DNA from: Burkholderiales bacterium
Lineage (GTDB): Bacteria; Pseudomonadota; Gammaproteobacteria; Burkholderiales; SG8-39
Reading direction: 5' to 3'
DNA: 15,738 nt
Assembly: GCA_919902965.1 (NCBI GenBank)
Contig: CAKKSJ010000001.1
Span: 1-15,738, forward strand
Each line of letters begins with the position of its first letter. Position 1 is the stretch's first letter. The notes beneath the pieces are model-generated. The model worked only from the letters and a program-made list of their open reading frames with translations, did no database searches and was not told where the DNA came from. The position numbers were made by a program, and so were the translations under genes. This document shows, one piece after another, positions 6,712 to 13,709 of the stretch.

Positions 6712-7689
6712 GTGTTTCCCAGCATCGTTCGTCGACTGCTCCAGACCATCGGAGTAGTCCTGGTGATGTCGGCACTGGTATTTGCAGCGCTGTATGTGGT
6801 CGGCGACCCCGTATTGATGCTCGCCAGCCCCGAGGCGACCGACACCGATCGCGAGTTCATACGCCAGTCGCTCGGCCTCGACCTGCCTTTATGGCACCAA
6901 TACCTCATTTTCCTGAACAAAGTGTTTGTTCATCTGGACTTCGGCAACAGCTTCCTTACCGGGGAGCCCGCAATCGGCCTGATCCTCGATCGCATGCCGG
7001 CGACGCTGGAATTGGCCACGGCGGCGATGTTGTTTGCGGTGTTGATCGGTGTGCCGCTCGGTATCTATGCAGGTCTCAAGCCCGAAGGCTTTAGCGCGCG
7101 CTCCATTATGACGGGCTCGGTGCTGGGTTTCTCTCTGCCGAACTTCTGGGTAGGTCTGATGCTCATCATGGTGTTTGCCGTGTTTCTGCACTGGACGCCG
7201 GCCGGAGGGCGCGGGCCGGTCCAGCTGTTCGGGCCGATCGAGCTCAGCGTTTTTAGCTGGGCTGGCTGGCGCAGCCTGATTCTTCCTGTCATCACGATTG
7301 CCGTCGCCAAATGCGCCCTGATCATACGTGTGACGCGCGCGGCAACCCGCGAATGTCTGCCCCAGGATTACATCAAGTTCGCGCGCGCGCGGGGTTTGTC
7401 CGAGGCGCGCGTGCTGGGAGTGCATTTGCTGAAGAACATTATGATTCCCATCGTCACGGTGGCCGGGCTGGAGTACGGTCAGGTGTTTGCGTTCGCCGTG
7501 GTAACGGAATCCGTCTTTTCCTGGCCCGGAATGGGGAAACTGCTGATCGACTCGATCATTACGCTCGACCGGCCGGTGGTGGTCGCGTACCTGATGCTGA
7601 CAACCGTGTTTCTGTCGCTGCTCAATCTGGTGGTCGATATCATTTACACCATCCTGGATCCGCGCGTGCAATCGAAGGCGGGCGCATGA
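6712..7689 (+). CDS. Peptide-type ABC transporter permease, DppB/OppB-like
   Basis: This 325-residue inner-membrane permease begins with GTG at 6712, giving MFPSIVRRLLQTIGVVLVMS, the usual DppB opening of a basic start running into the first membrane helix (about 8-30). A periplasmic loop includes LGLDLPLWHQYLIFLNK and LDFGNSF, both DppB hallmarks. Further helices lie near 100-120, 133-158, 187-205, 248-268 and 290-315. The EAA loop that contacts the ATPase is at about 216-247 (PQDYIKFARARGLSEARVLGVHLLKN), followed by TESVFSWPGMG (265-275). It forms the channel with the next gene product. The ribosome site is weak, with AAGAAG 11 nt upstream and a palindrome between. Its stop overlaps the next start (ATGA). 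Confidence 0.94.
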   Translation: MFPSIVRRLLQTIGVVLVMSALVFAALYVVGDPVLMLASPEATDTDREFIRQSLGLDLPLWHQYLIFLNKVFVHLDFGNSFLTGEPAIGLILDRMPATLELATAAMLFAVLIGVPLGIYAGLKPEGFSARSIMTGSVLGFSLPNFWVGLMLIMVFAVFLHWTPAGGRGPVQLFGPIELSVFSWAGWRSLILPVITIAVAKCALIIRVTRAATRECLPQDYIKFARARGLSEARVLGVHLLKNIMIPIVTVAGLEYGQVFAFAVVTESVFSWPGMGKLLIDSIITLDRPVVVAYLMLTTVFLSLLNLVVDIIYTILDPRVQSKAGA

Positions 7690-8603
7690 CGGCGGCGGAA
7701 ATCAGCTTCGAATCCGCGCCTGCGCCGGCAACGCGCGAAAGCATGCTGCGCTTGTTCGCCGAACAGTTCTTTGCGAGCAAGCTGGCGGTGCTGGGCCTGA
7801 TCCTGCTCATCCTGTGCCTGTGCCTGGCGTTTTTCGCACCCTGGATCGCGCCACAGAATCCGTTCGATATTGGCAAGCTCAATATCATGTATTCCAAGCT
7901 GCCGCCGGGGTCGGTCAGCGGCGCCATGACACACTGGCTTGGTACCGACGGACAGGCGCGCGACGTGTATTCCGCGATCCTGTACGGACTGCGCATCAGC
8001 CTCATCGTGGGGCTGGTCTCGGTATCGGCAGCCTTCGCAATCGGGGCGACGGCGGGCCTGATTTCGGCGTATTTCGGCGGCCGCATAGAAGCGCTGCTGA
8101 TGCGCATCGTCGATATTCAGCTTTCGTTTCCGGCAATCCTCGTGGCCCTGGTGCTGCTGTCGGTGCTGGGCCAAGGCGTCGACAAGGTGATCTACGCCTT
8201 GATCGCAACGCGGTGGGCGTATTTTGCCCGTGCCGCCCGCGGCGCCGCCATCGTCGAGCGCAATAAGGAGTACGTGCAGGCTGCACGCTGCATGTCCTTG
8301 TCGTGGCAACGCATACTCTGGCGCCACATTTTCCCCAATTGCATTCCACCGCTGATGGTGATCGCCACCATAGACCTGGCGCATGCGATTGCGCTCGAAG
8401 CCACGCTGTCCTTCCTCGGCGTGGGCGTACCCGTTACCGAGCCTTCGCTCGGCATGCTGATATCCAACGGTTTCGAATTCATGATGTCGGGCATCTACTG
8501 GATCGCGTTCTTTCCGGGTATCGCGCTGGCGCTGGTGGTCGTGGCGTTAAACCTGGTCGGCGATCATTTGCGCGATATTCTCAATCCGCGCAACGAGATC
8601 TAG
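7686..8603 (+). CDS. Peptide-type ABC transporter permease, DppC/OppC-like
   Basis: This 305-residue inner-membrane protein is the second half of the translocation pore. ATG 7686 overlaps the dppB-like stop codon by 4 nt, so translation is probably coupled. The first membrane helix (about 33-52, FFASKLAVLGLILLILCLCL) leads into FFAPWIAPQNPF. The DppC motif HWLGTDGQARDVYSAILYG (83-101) has Gln where many family members have LGR or FGR. The EAA loop is at 194-218 (KEYVQAARCMSLSWQRILWRHIFPN) and the late block LEATLSFLGVGVP (238-249) is intact. The final helix ends LVGDHLRDILNPR, the family C-terminus. The frame extends upstream inside the previous gene, but that part does not resemble the family. 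Confidence 0.94.
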   Translation: MTAAEISFESAPAPATRESMLRLFAEQFFASKLAVLGLILLILCLCLAFFAPWIAPQNPFDIGKLNIMYSKLPPGSVSGAMTHWLGTDGQARDVYSAILYGLRISLIVGLVSVSAAFAIGATAGLISAYFGGRIEALLMRIVDIQLSFPAILVALVLLSVLGQGVDKVIYALIATRWAYFARAARGAAIVERNKEYVQAARCMSLSWQRILWRHIFPNCIPPLMVIATIDLAHAIALEATLSFLGVGVPVTEPSLGMLISNGFEFMMSGIYWIAFFPGIALALVVVALNLVGDHLRDILNPRNEI

Positions 8604-8617
8604 GCAGAAGCTTTTCC

Positions 8618-9613
8618 GTGCAAGAGCGCGCGCCTTCCCTTTCCAGTCCATGGCTGCTCGATGTCCAGGGGCTGCACACCTGGTTCCACACGCGCCGCGG
8701 CGTGGTCAAGGCGGTCGACGGCGTCTCCCTGCAGGTGAAACAAGGGGAAATCCTGGGCCTAGTAGGCGAGTCGGGCTCGGGCAAGACCATAACGGGCTTT
8801 TCTTTGCTGAACCTGGTCGACAAACCCGGCAGGATACGCGCCGAGCGTCTTTTTTTCGATGGCCGCGACCTGCAGACCCTGTCGGCGAACGAATATCGCG
8901 CCTTGCGCGGCCGTGAAATGGCGATGATATTCCAGGATCCGATGATGACCCTGAATCCCACCTTGCGCGTCGATACGCAGATGATCGAGACGGTGCAGGC
9001 GCATGAGTCGGTATCGCGGCGGGCGGCGCGCGCGCGTTCCATCGATATGCTTACGAAGGTGGGGATTCCCGCTCCGACAGAACGCATGAGCGTCTATCCT
9101 CACCATTTGTCTGGAGGGATGCGCCAGCGCATTGCGATCGCCATCGCCCTGCTGAATTCGCCCAAACTGATCATCGCCGACGAACCCACGACCGCGCTGG
9201 ACGTGACCATACAAGGGCAGATTCTTTACGAAGTGCAGAAGCTTTGCCGTGAGATGGGGACGGCGCTGATCTGGATTACGCACGACCTGGCGATAGTGTC
9301 AGGTCTGGCCGATCGTCTGGCGGTGATGTACGCCGGCCGCATTGTCGAGACTGCCCCCACCGCCGACATCATACGCGGGGCGCAACATGCGTATACGCAT
9401 GGCTTGATGGCCTCGATTCCGACCTTCGACACGCGCGGAAAAAGACTGTTCCAGATTCCCGGTTCTACGCCCTCGCCGCATAACATGCCCAAGGGCTGCC
9501 CGTTCAGGACACGCTGTTACCGCGCCACGGCGCAGTGCGTCGAGGAGCCGGTATTCGAGGAAGTGGCGCCTTTACACGGCGTCAGCTGCTGGAATCGCGG
9601 GATAGAGACATGA
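8618..9613 (+). CDS. Peptide-type ABC transporter ATP-binding protein, DppD/OppD-like
   Basis: This 331-residue cytoplasmic ATPase starts with GTG at 8618, 14 nt after the preceding stop and 7 nt after AGAAG. An open frame continues upstream into the permease gene but the family N-terminus fits GTG 8618. Motifs are Walker A GESGSGKT (50-57), Q-loop FQDPMMTLNP (105-114), signature LSGGMRQR (164-171), Walker B LIIADEP (184-190), D-loop TTALD (191-195) and switch histidine in WITHD (H222). The C-terminal oligopeptide extension has C294, C300, C307 and C324 (CPFRTRC, then two more Cys). This cysteine set has been linked to an Fe-S cluster in characterised peptide importers. It pairs with the next ATPase as a heterodimer. 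The end overlaps the next start by 4 nt. Confidence 0.95.
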   Translation: MQERAPSLSSPWLLDVQGLHTWFHTRRGVVKAVDGVSLQVKQGEILGLVGESGSGKTITGFSLLNLVDKPGRIRAERLFFDGRDLQTLSANEYRALRGREMAMIFQDPMMTLNPTLRVDTQMIETVQAHESVSRRAARARSIDMLTKVGIPAPTERMSVYPHHLSGGMRQRIAIAIALLNSPKLIIADEPTTALDVTIQGQILYEVQKLCREMGTALIWITHDLAIVSGLADRLAVMYAGRIVETAPTADIIRGAQHAYTHGLMASIPTFDTRGKRLFQIPGSTPSPHNMPKGCPFRTRCYRATAQCVEEPVFEEVAPLHGVSCWNRGIET

Positions 9614-10647
9614 GCGCGGCGGCCCAGGACGTGATCTTCAGCCTGCGCGGGCTGGAACGCCATTTCGTGCAGCCGCAGGACATGGTCGACAGGCTGGGGC
9701 GTCTGCTCAAAGGGCGCTCCGCACCCAATCCGGTGCAGGCCGTGGCCGGCGTCGACCTGGACATCATCGCCGGCGAGGTCCTGGGCATAGTCGGCGAGTC
9801 CGGTTGCGGAAAATCGACGCTGGGGCGCATGCTGGCGGGGATCCTGGAGCCCACGCGGGGCGAAATCCTGTACAAGGGCCGTTCGATCGCGACGCTCGAT
9901 GCCGCCGCCCGGCGCGAATACGAGCTGGCTGTGCAAATGATCTTTCAGGATCCTTTTTCCTCGCTTAACCCGCGCATGCGGGTGATCGACATCATCGGCG
10001 AGGCGCCGCTGGCCCATGGCATGATCACGCGCTCCGCCAAGGACGCCAAAGTTTGCGAGCTGATGCACAAGGTGGGGCTGGATCCGGCATACCGCTATCG
10101 CTACCCGCACCAGTTTTCGGGCGGACAGCGCCAGCGTGTCGGCGTCGCACGCGCCCTGGCTTTGCGGCCGTCAGTCATCGTCTGCGACGAGGCCGTGGCG
10201 GCGCTGGACGTGTCCATCCAGGCCCAGGTCCTGAATTTATTTGCCGACCTGCGTGAGGAGTTCGCGCTGACTTATTTCTTCATCAGTCACAATCTGGGCG
10301 TGGTCAGCCATATCTCGGATCGCGTGGCCATCATGTACCTGGGCAGGATAGTCGAAATCGCGCCGACCGAAACCATCTTCAAGACGGCCAATCATCCTTA
10401 CACCCAGGCGTTGATCAAGGAATTACCCACGTTGCACGCGGAGCGGCATCAGTTCGACCCGATCAAGGGTGAGCTTCCTTCTCCGAGCGATCCACCGGCG
10501 GGCTGCCCGTTTCATCCGCGCTGCCCGCAGGTCATGGCGCGCTGCCGCCAGGATCGTCCGCTGCTCAAGACGGTGGAACGCAGACTCGATGCGACCAACG
10601 GACGGTCTGTGCACCTGAGCGCTTGCCATTTGAATGATGCCGCGTAA
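9610..10647 (+). CDS. Peptide-type ABC transporter ATP-binding protein, DppF/OppF-like
   Basis: This 345-residue ATPase begins at ATG 9610 in an ATGA overlap with the previous stop codon. Motifs are Walker A GESGCGKS (62-69), Q-loop FQDPFSSLNP (112-121), signature FSGGQRQR (169-176), Walker B VIVCDEA (189-195) and switch His in FISHN (H227). Walker B is followed by AVAALD, not the commoner PTTALD or PVSALD; the catalytic Glu (194) is kept and the variant occurs in this subfamily, so activity is expected. A DppF-type insertion of about 15 residues (DMVDRLGRLLKGRSAP) precedes the A-loop region. The C-terminal domain has C299, C305, C312 and C339. It completes the importer. A weak hairpin plus T-run lies just downstream. 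Confidence 0.95.
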   Translation: MSAAAQDVIFSLRGLERHFVQPQDMVDRLGRLLKGRSAPNPVQAVAGVDLDIIAGEVLGIVGESGCGKSTLGRMLAGILEPTRGEILYKGRSIATLDAAARREYELAVQMIFQDPFSSLNPRMRVIDIIGEAPLAHGMITRSAKDAKVCELMHKVGLDPAYRYRYPHQFSGGQRQRVGVARALALRPSVIVCDEAVAALDVSIQAQVLNLFADLREEFALTYFFISHNLGVVSHISDRVAIMYLGRIVEIAPTETIFKTANHPYTQALIKELPTLHAERHQFDPIKGELPSPSDPPAGCPFHPRCPQVMARCRQDRPLLKTVERRLDATNGRSVHLSACHLNDAA

Positions 10648-10698
10648 ATGCAGGCGCATCGCCGAATCCGTAGAACCGATTTTTTAAGGAAGCGTTAG

Positions 10699-11562
10699 AT
10701 GAGAATCGCCGATTCAGACTTCGATCCGTTTGTGCTGTCCAAGCCCGCCGACAATGCGATTCCGCTGGTGTGCGACTCGCCCCATAGCGGCGTCATCTAT
10801 CCCCGGGATTTCGGCAGCTGCCTGCCCGCGGCCATCCTGCGCTCGGGCGAAGACACCTATGTGGAGGAACTATGGCGGGCGATCCCTGCCGCAGGAGGCT
10901 GTCTATTGGCGGCCAATTTTCCGCGTACCTACGTCGATCCTAATCGCGAGATCAGCGATATCGACGCCGATATACTTGCCGGACCCTGGCCGGCCGAATT
11001 GCGTCCTTCCGAGAAGACGCGTCTGGGCATCGGACTGATCTGGCGGCTTGCGCAAACGCAAGCCATGTACGATCGCAAACTCTCGGTGGCTGAAGTCGAA
11101 AATCGTATCCGGCGGTTTCATCAACCCTATCATGCCGTGCTAAGCCAGCAGATCGAGGCAGCCTATGCGAAATTCGGCGGGATCTGGCATCTGAACCTGC
11201 ACTCGATGCCGGTGAATTCATACGAGCTGCTGGAAATCAAAACAGACAAGCCGCTCGCCGACTTCGTTCTCGGTGATCACGATGGGCGCACCTGCGATCC
11301 TGCCCTGGTCGAGACGATCGAAGCATTCCTGATCGGACGCGGCTATGCCGTGGCACGCAATGATCCGTTCAAAGGCGTGGCGCTGATCTCGCGCATCGGG
11401 CGTCCTGCCGAGAACCGTCATAGTCTGCAAATCGAAGTTAATCGCAAGCTCTATATGGATGAAACTACCTACGAGAAATCGCAAGACTTCGGCGCCTTGC
11501 AGCAGTCCCTGAGCTTATTGGCTGCGCATCTGGCCAAATTCGTAAGGGCGCAACTGGCGTAG
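10699..11562 (+). CDS. N-formylglutamate amidohydrolase family protein (HutG-like)
   Basis: This 287-residue cytoplasmic enzyme starts at ATG 10699 with AAGGA 8 nt upstream. The FGase family pattern is present: CDSPHSGVIYP (25-35) with the first metal-binding His, SGEDTYVEEL (49-58), FPRTYVDPNRE (74-84), a HQPYH segment (141-145), WHLNLHSMP (163-171), LGDHDGRTC (191-199) and LQIEVNRKLYMDE (243-255). The founding activity is the release of formate from N-formyl-L-glutamate in the five-step histidine pathway. No hut genes are seen here, however. Its position 51 nt behind a complete peptide ABC importer suggests it hydrolyses an imported N-formyl or N-acyl amino acid or a small peptide; that is inference. 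It may be expressed partly on its own, since a weak hairpin and T-run (10665-10685) lie between it and the ATPase gene. Confidence 0.9.
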   Translation: MRIADSDFDPFVLSKPADNAIPLVCDSPHSGVIYPRDFGSCLPAAILRSGEDTYVEELWRAIPAAGGCLLAANFPRTYVDPNREISDIDADILAGPWPAELRPSEKTRLGIGLIWRLAQTQAMYDRKLSVAEVENRIRRFHQPYHAVLSQQIEAAYAKFGGIWHLNLHSMPVNSYELLEIKTDKPLADFVLGDHDGRTCDPALVETIEAFLIGRGYAVARNDPFKGVALISRIGRPAENRHSLQIEVNRKLYMDETTYEKSQDFGALQQSLSLLAAHLAKFVRAQLA

Positions 11563-11724
11563 CCCGGCACTTATCTGTGCATCGGCAATGGCCGTGGCGA
11601 TCATCGCACGGATACCTATCAGGGCATGGGGCCGTGCGAACTGCATAATTCCAACCACGGCTTCAACGATGCCTTGCTGCCCATCGGCGCCAGATACTGG
11701 TGCAAACTGGTCGAGGCTAGGATG
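11563..11724 (+). pseudogene. Relic of an M20 amidohydrolase (hippurate hydrolase-like), C-terminal end only
   Basis: Directly after the TAG of the amidohydrolase, and in the same frame, about 54 codons read PGTYLCIGNG...GPCELHNSNHGFNDALLPIGARYWCKLVEARM. This matches the end of M20-family aminoacylase/hippurate hydrolases, where a (R)PG-Y-(F/L)-x-G-NG block is followed by LHNPxYDFNDxxLPxGAxYWVxLxE; the His of LHN is normally a metal ligand. Everything N-terminal of this, some 330 residues in normal members, is missing and no start codon or ribosome site serves it. The frame runs on past the usual C-terminus without a stop until 11854-11856. The simplest reading is an old deletion that removed most of an M20 gene lying downstream of the amidohydrolase. 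The rest of the gap to 11839 holds nothing recognisable. Confidence 0.75.
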
Positions 11725-11839
11725 ACTGCGAAGACCGGATCACAGTTCGGGATGACTCGAACAATTCGTGCGGTCCGGGCGCCATGGCAGGGTGGGCTGG
11801 CGATTTCCTATAGTCGGCTTTCGCGCCGGCGCTCTCCGC

Positions 11840-12322
11840 TCAGAGCATTTCTGTAACCCACCGGGCCACAGTTCCGGTTGCATGGGCGCACTGCTTGCCG
11901 CGCGCGTCGTCGAATGCCTTGTATTCCCCGGCGTTCCACATATCATAGGTTTGTCCGGTGAATTTCTGTTGCAGTTCCTTGCAGGTGACGCCGCCGAATT
12001 CGCGTCGGAAGCGCTCGGTCAATTCCCTGGCTTTCTGGAAATTGTTCATGTAGCGGCCTTTGTCGAGTTTGTCGCGATCGCGTCCATATTTCGCACTCAA
12101 GGCCAACAGGCCGCCGCTCAGCGCGCCGCAGACGCCTTCACCGACAAGTCCACCGCCGCCGGAAAGTCCGTGACTCGCTTTGACAGTCTGGTCTTCAACG
12201 ATGCCTACGGTTTCCTGGACGGCGGCAAGAACGCATTGCGGGCAGGCGCCGTAGTCGAGTTCGTATTTCATCGCCTTCTCGTAGGCTTGCTCTCCCAGGG
12301 ATTGCCCTGGTTCGTCGCTCAT
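11840..12322 (-). CDS. C_GCAxxG_C_C family redox protein
   Basis: This 160-residue soluble protein has five cysteines (27, 30, 65, 114, 145). The family block GLSGGGGLVGEGVCGALSGGLLALSAKYGRD (52-82) corresponds to the glGGG-x-GE-x-CGAxxGxxxAlG-x-yGr pattern, with C65 as the GCA-type cysteine. It is preceded by CPQC (27-30) and followed by EFGGVTCKEL (109-117) and GKQCAHATG. Family members are thought to be redox-active or metal/cluster-binding proteins; no biochemical role is established, so none is assigned. ATG 12322 is preferred because GGAGAG (12332-12327) sits 4 nt upstream. An in-frame ATG at 12367 would add 15 residues not typical of the family. It is transcribed divergently from the VKOR-thioredoxin gene, with an FNR-like box between. 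No convincing terminator follows. Confidence 0.85.
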   Translation of the reverse strand: MSDEPGQSLGEQAYEKAMKYELDYGACPQCVLAAVQETVGIVEDQTVKASHGLSGGGGLVGEGVCGALSGGLLALSAKYGRDRDKLDKGRYMNNFQKARELTERFRREFGGVTCKELQQKFTGQTYDMWNAGEYKAFDDARGKQCAHATGTVARWVTEML

Positions 12323-12383
12323 AACACTCTCCGCATACTGTATTGATCCAATAAGCCTCAAACACACAGGCCTTTCATATTAG

Positions 12384-12424
12384 TTTTTACTTTGGTTCGC
12401 CCCGTGGTATTTGCGCTAGATCAA
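12384..12424 (-). promoter_or_regulatory. FNR/Anr-like box with candidate -10 for the C_GCAxxG gene
   Basis: TTGCGCTAGATCAA (12411-12424) matches TTGAT-N4-ATCAA at 8 of 10 fixed positions, with a perfect ATCAA half. It lies in the most AT-rich part of this area. On the minus strand TAAAAA (12389-12384) would serve as a -10 with a start near 12377, placing the box centre near -40.5. The same box could serve the divergent VKOR gene, 155 bp away. This is a sequence match only. Confidence 0.45.
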
Positions 12425-12571
12425 CAAATATTGAACTGTGCAGGCAGGGCGATAGCGCCTGAATGTGCCAGAATGCCATGAACGTAAATTGGGAACGGAC
12501 CAAACTGCGCCTCAGCAGCCCGGTGTCGTCACCGGCGGGAATCTGGCGCCTGGCTGGTTCGTCATAAGGAT

Positions 12572-13522
12572 ATGTCGAGAAAAAGCCGCCGCTCCGGCAA
12601 ACGGGAAACTGGGGACGCGGTCCAGGCATCCGCACCGCCTGCCGAGGCGCGGGTGGTGAAGACGCGCGGCACAGCCCAGCGCGAGCGTGGTCCGCATCCG
12701 CTCGACAACTGGCTTTTCGGACTGGCTTTGGCTGGAGTTGCGCTGACCCTGTATCTCACGTTCAGCGCGTGGTTCGGCGAGCAGCCCGCATTCTGCGGGG
12801 CGGACTCCCAATGCGGGCTGGTGCAGCAAAGCCGCTGGTCCAGCCTGCTGGGCGTACCGATAGCGTTGTGGGGCTTGCTGACCTACGCCCTGCTCGCACG
12901 CTTGACCTGGCGTTTGCGTACTCGCCCGAGCACCTGGCGGGCAACCTTGCTCGTCGCCGTCGTCGGGGCTGGGGTGAGCTGGTATCTCGCCGTAATTTCT
13001 TTGTTCGTCATCGAAGCGGTCTGCGCTTACTGCCTCGCCTCTTTCGGAATGGCAAACGCGCTGTTGGTGCTATTGCTGCTGCGCAGGCCCGCGCACATGC
13101 CGGAGCACGCCTGGACCAAGGCGCTGCCCACCCCCCTCGGTACAGCCGTGGTCGTCGTGTTCGTGCTGGCCCTGCACTACAGCGGGATTTTCGACCCCGC
13201 GGCGGGGCCCGAAAAGCCGCAACTGAAAGCGCTCGCAGTCCATTTGAGCGAGACCGGCGCGCGCTTCTATGGCACCTACTGGTGTCCGACCTGCCAGCAG
13301 CAGAAGGCTTTGTTCGAGGCCTCCGCCGACCGGCTGCCTTACGTCGAGTGCACGCCGGGCGGGCGCAATGGCCCGCTCAGCGTCGAGTGCGCGCTGAACG
13401 ACATCAAGAGCTATCCGACCTGGATCATAGGCCGTGACCGCAGCACCGGCATCGTTACTGTGTCCGAACTGGCGCGCCTGTCAGGCTTCGCGTGGCCACC
13501 AGGCGCAGCGCAAAAAAAATAA
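12572..13522 (+). CDS. Vitamin K epoxide reductase (VKOR) family membrane protein fused to a thioredoxin-like domain
   Basis: This 316-residue protein begins with a basic, probably cytoplasmic tail of about 45 residues. Hydrophobic helices follow near 46-67, 91-112, 124-146, 148-171 and 188-205. The VKOR part has the loop pair C75 and C81 (FCGADSQCG), the SSLLGVPIALWG block (90-101) and the active-site CAYC (151-154). A C-terminal periplasmic thioredoxin fold follows: FYGTYWCPTCQQQKALF (232-248) with C238-PT-C241, YVEC (260), VEC (273) and the cis-Pro loop SYPTWIIG. In known VKOR-Trx fusions the membrane domain oxidises the thioredoxin domain and passes electrons to quinone, driving disulfide formation in the periplasm as DsbB does. 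ATG 12572 follows AAGGA with only a 1-nt spacer, unusually short. A later GTG near 12653 is possible. No clear terminator is seen. Confidence 0.9.
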   Translation: MSRKSRRSGKRETGDAVQASAPPAEARVVKTRGTAQRERGPHPLDNWLFGLALAGVALTLYLTFSAWFGEQPAFCGADSQCGLVQQSRWSSLLGVPIALWGLLTYALLARLTWRLRTRPSTWRATLLVAVVGAGVSWYLAVISLFVIEAVCAYCLASFGMANALLVLLLLRRPAHMPEHAWTKALPTPLGTAVVVVFVLALHYSGIFDPAAGPEKPQLKALAVHLSETGARFYGTYWCPTCQQQKALFEASADRLPYVECTPGGRNGPLSVECALNDIKSYPTWIIGRDRSTGIVTVSELARLSGFAWPPGAAQKK

Positions 13523-13566
13523 GCGGAAAAAGGCTTCCTCGGACGCGCTGATAACGTAGCCGCTCA

Positions 13567-13616
13567 GGCGCTGCCGGGATCTGCGCAACTTCGACTCATT
13601 GCATTCAGGCAGCGCC
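13567..13616. repeat. 9-bp perfect inverted repeat between the VKOR and antitoxin genes
   Basis: GGCGCTGCC (13567-13575) and GGCAGCGCC (13608-13616) are exact reverse complements around a 32-nt spacer. The arms are flanked by TCA on their left sides. There is no T-run and the loop is long for an intrinsic terminator. It may mark an RNA fold, a protein site or the edge of an insertion. Nothing else was identified in the 13523-13640 stretch. Confidence 0.5.
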
Positions 13617-13656
13617 CCGGCCGGGTTCCCGCAGGTCTGAAACGGACTGGCAATTG

Positions 13657-13694
13657 AGTACAAATAAACTTAGAATCAGTACCGTAATCAGTAC
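13657..13694 (+). promoter_or_regulatory. Candidate autoregulatory operator of the toxin-antitoxin operon
   Basis: AATCAGTAC occurs twice with a 12-bp period (13674-13682 and 13686-13694), and a third AGTAC lies at 13657-13661. Each contains the palindromic core GTAC. The repeats sit just upstream of the antitoxin ribosome site, where Phd/YefM antitoxins usually bind to repress their own operon. TAGAAT (13671-13676) could be the -10. Binding is inferred from position and repetition only. Confidence 0.4.
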
Positions 13695-13709
13695 TTAAAG
13701 GAACCAGCC

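Noticed and set aside
9790..10240. DEAV instead of DEPT in the Walker B region of the DppF-like ATPase as a sign of inactivity
   Set aside because: The catalytic Asp and Glu are kept and DEAV/DEPV variants are known in OppF/DppF proteins.
10665..10685. Possible intrinsic terminator between the DppF-like and amidohydrolase genes
   Set aside because: The stem is only AATC/GATT plus one G-C pair across a C-C mismatch. The T-run is present but pairing is too weak to call, and the run merges with the ribosome site of the next gene.
11768..12346. Plus-strand open frame opposite the C_GCAxxG gene
   Set aside because: The minus-strand protein carries the conserved cysteine motif and a good ribosome site; the plus frame has neither.
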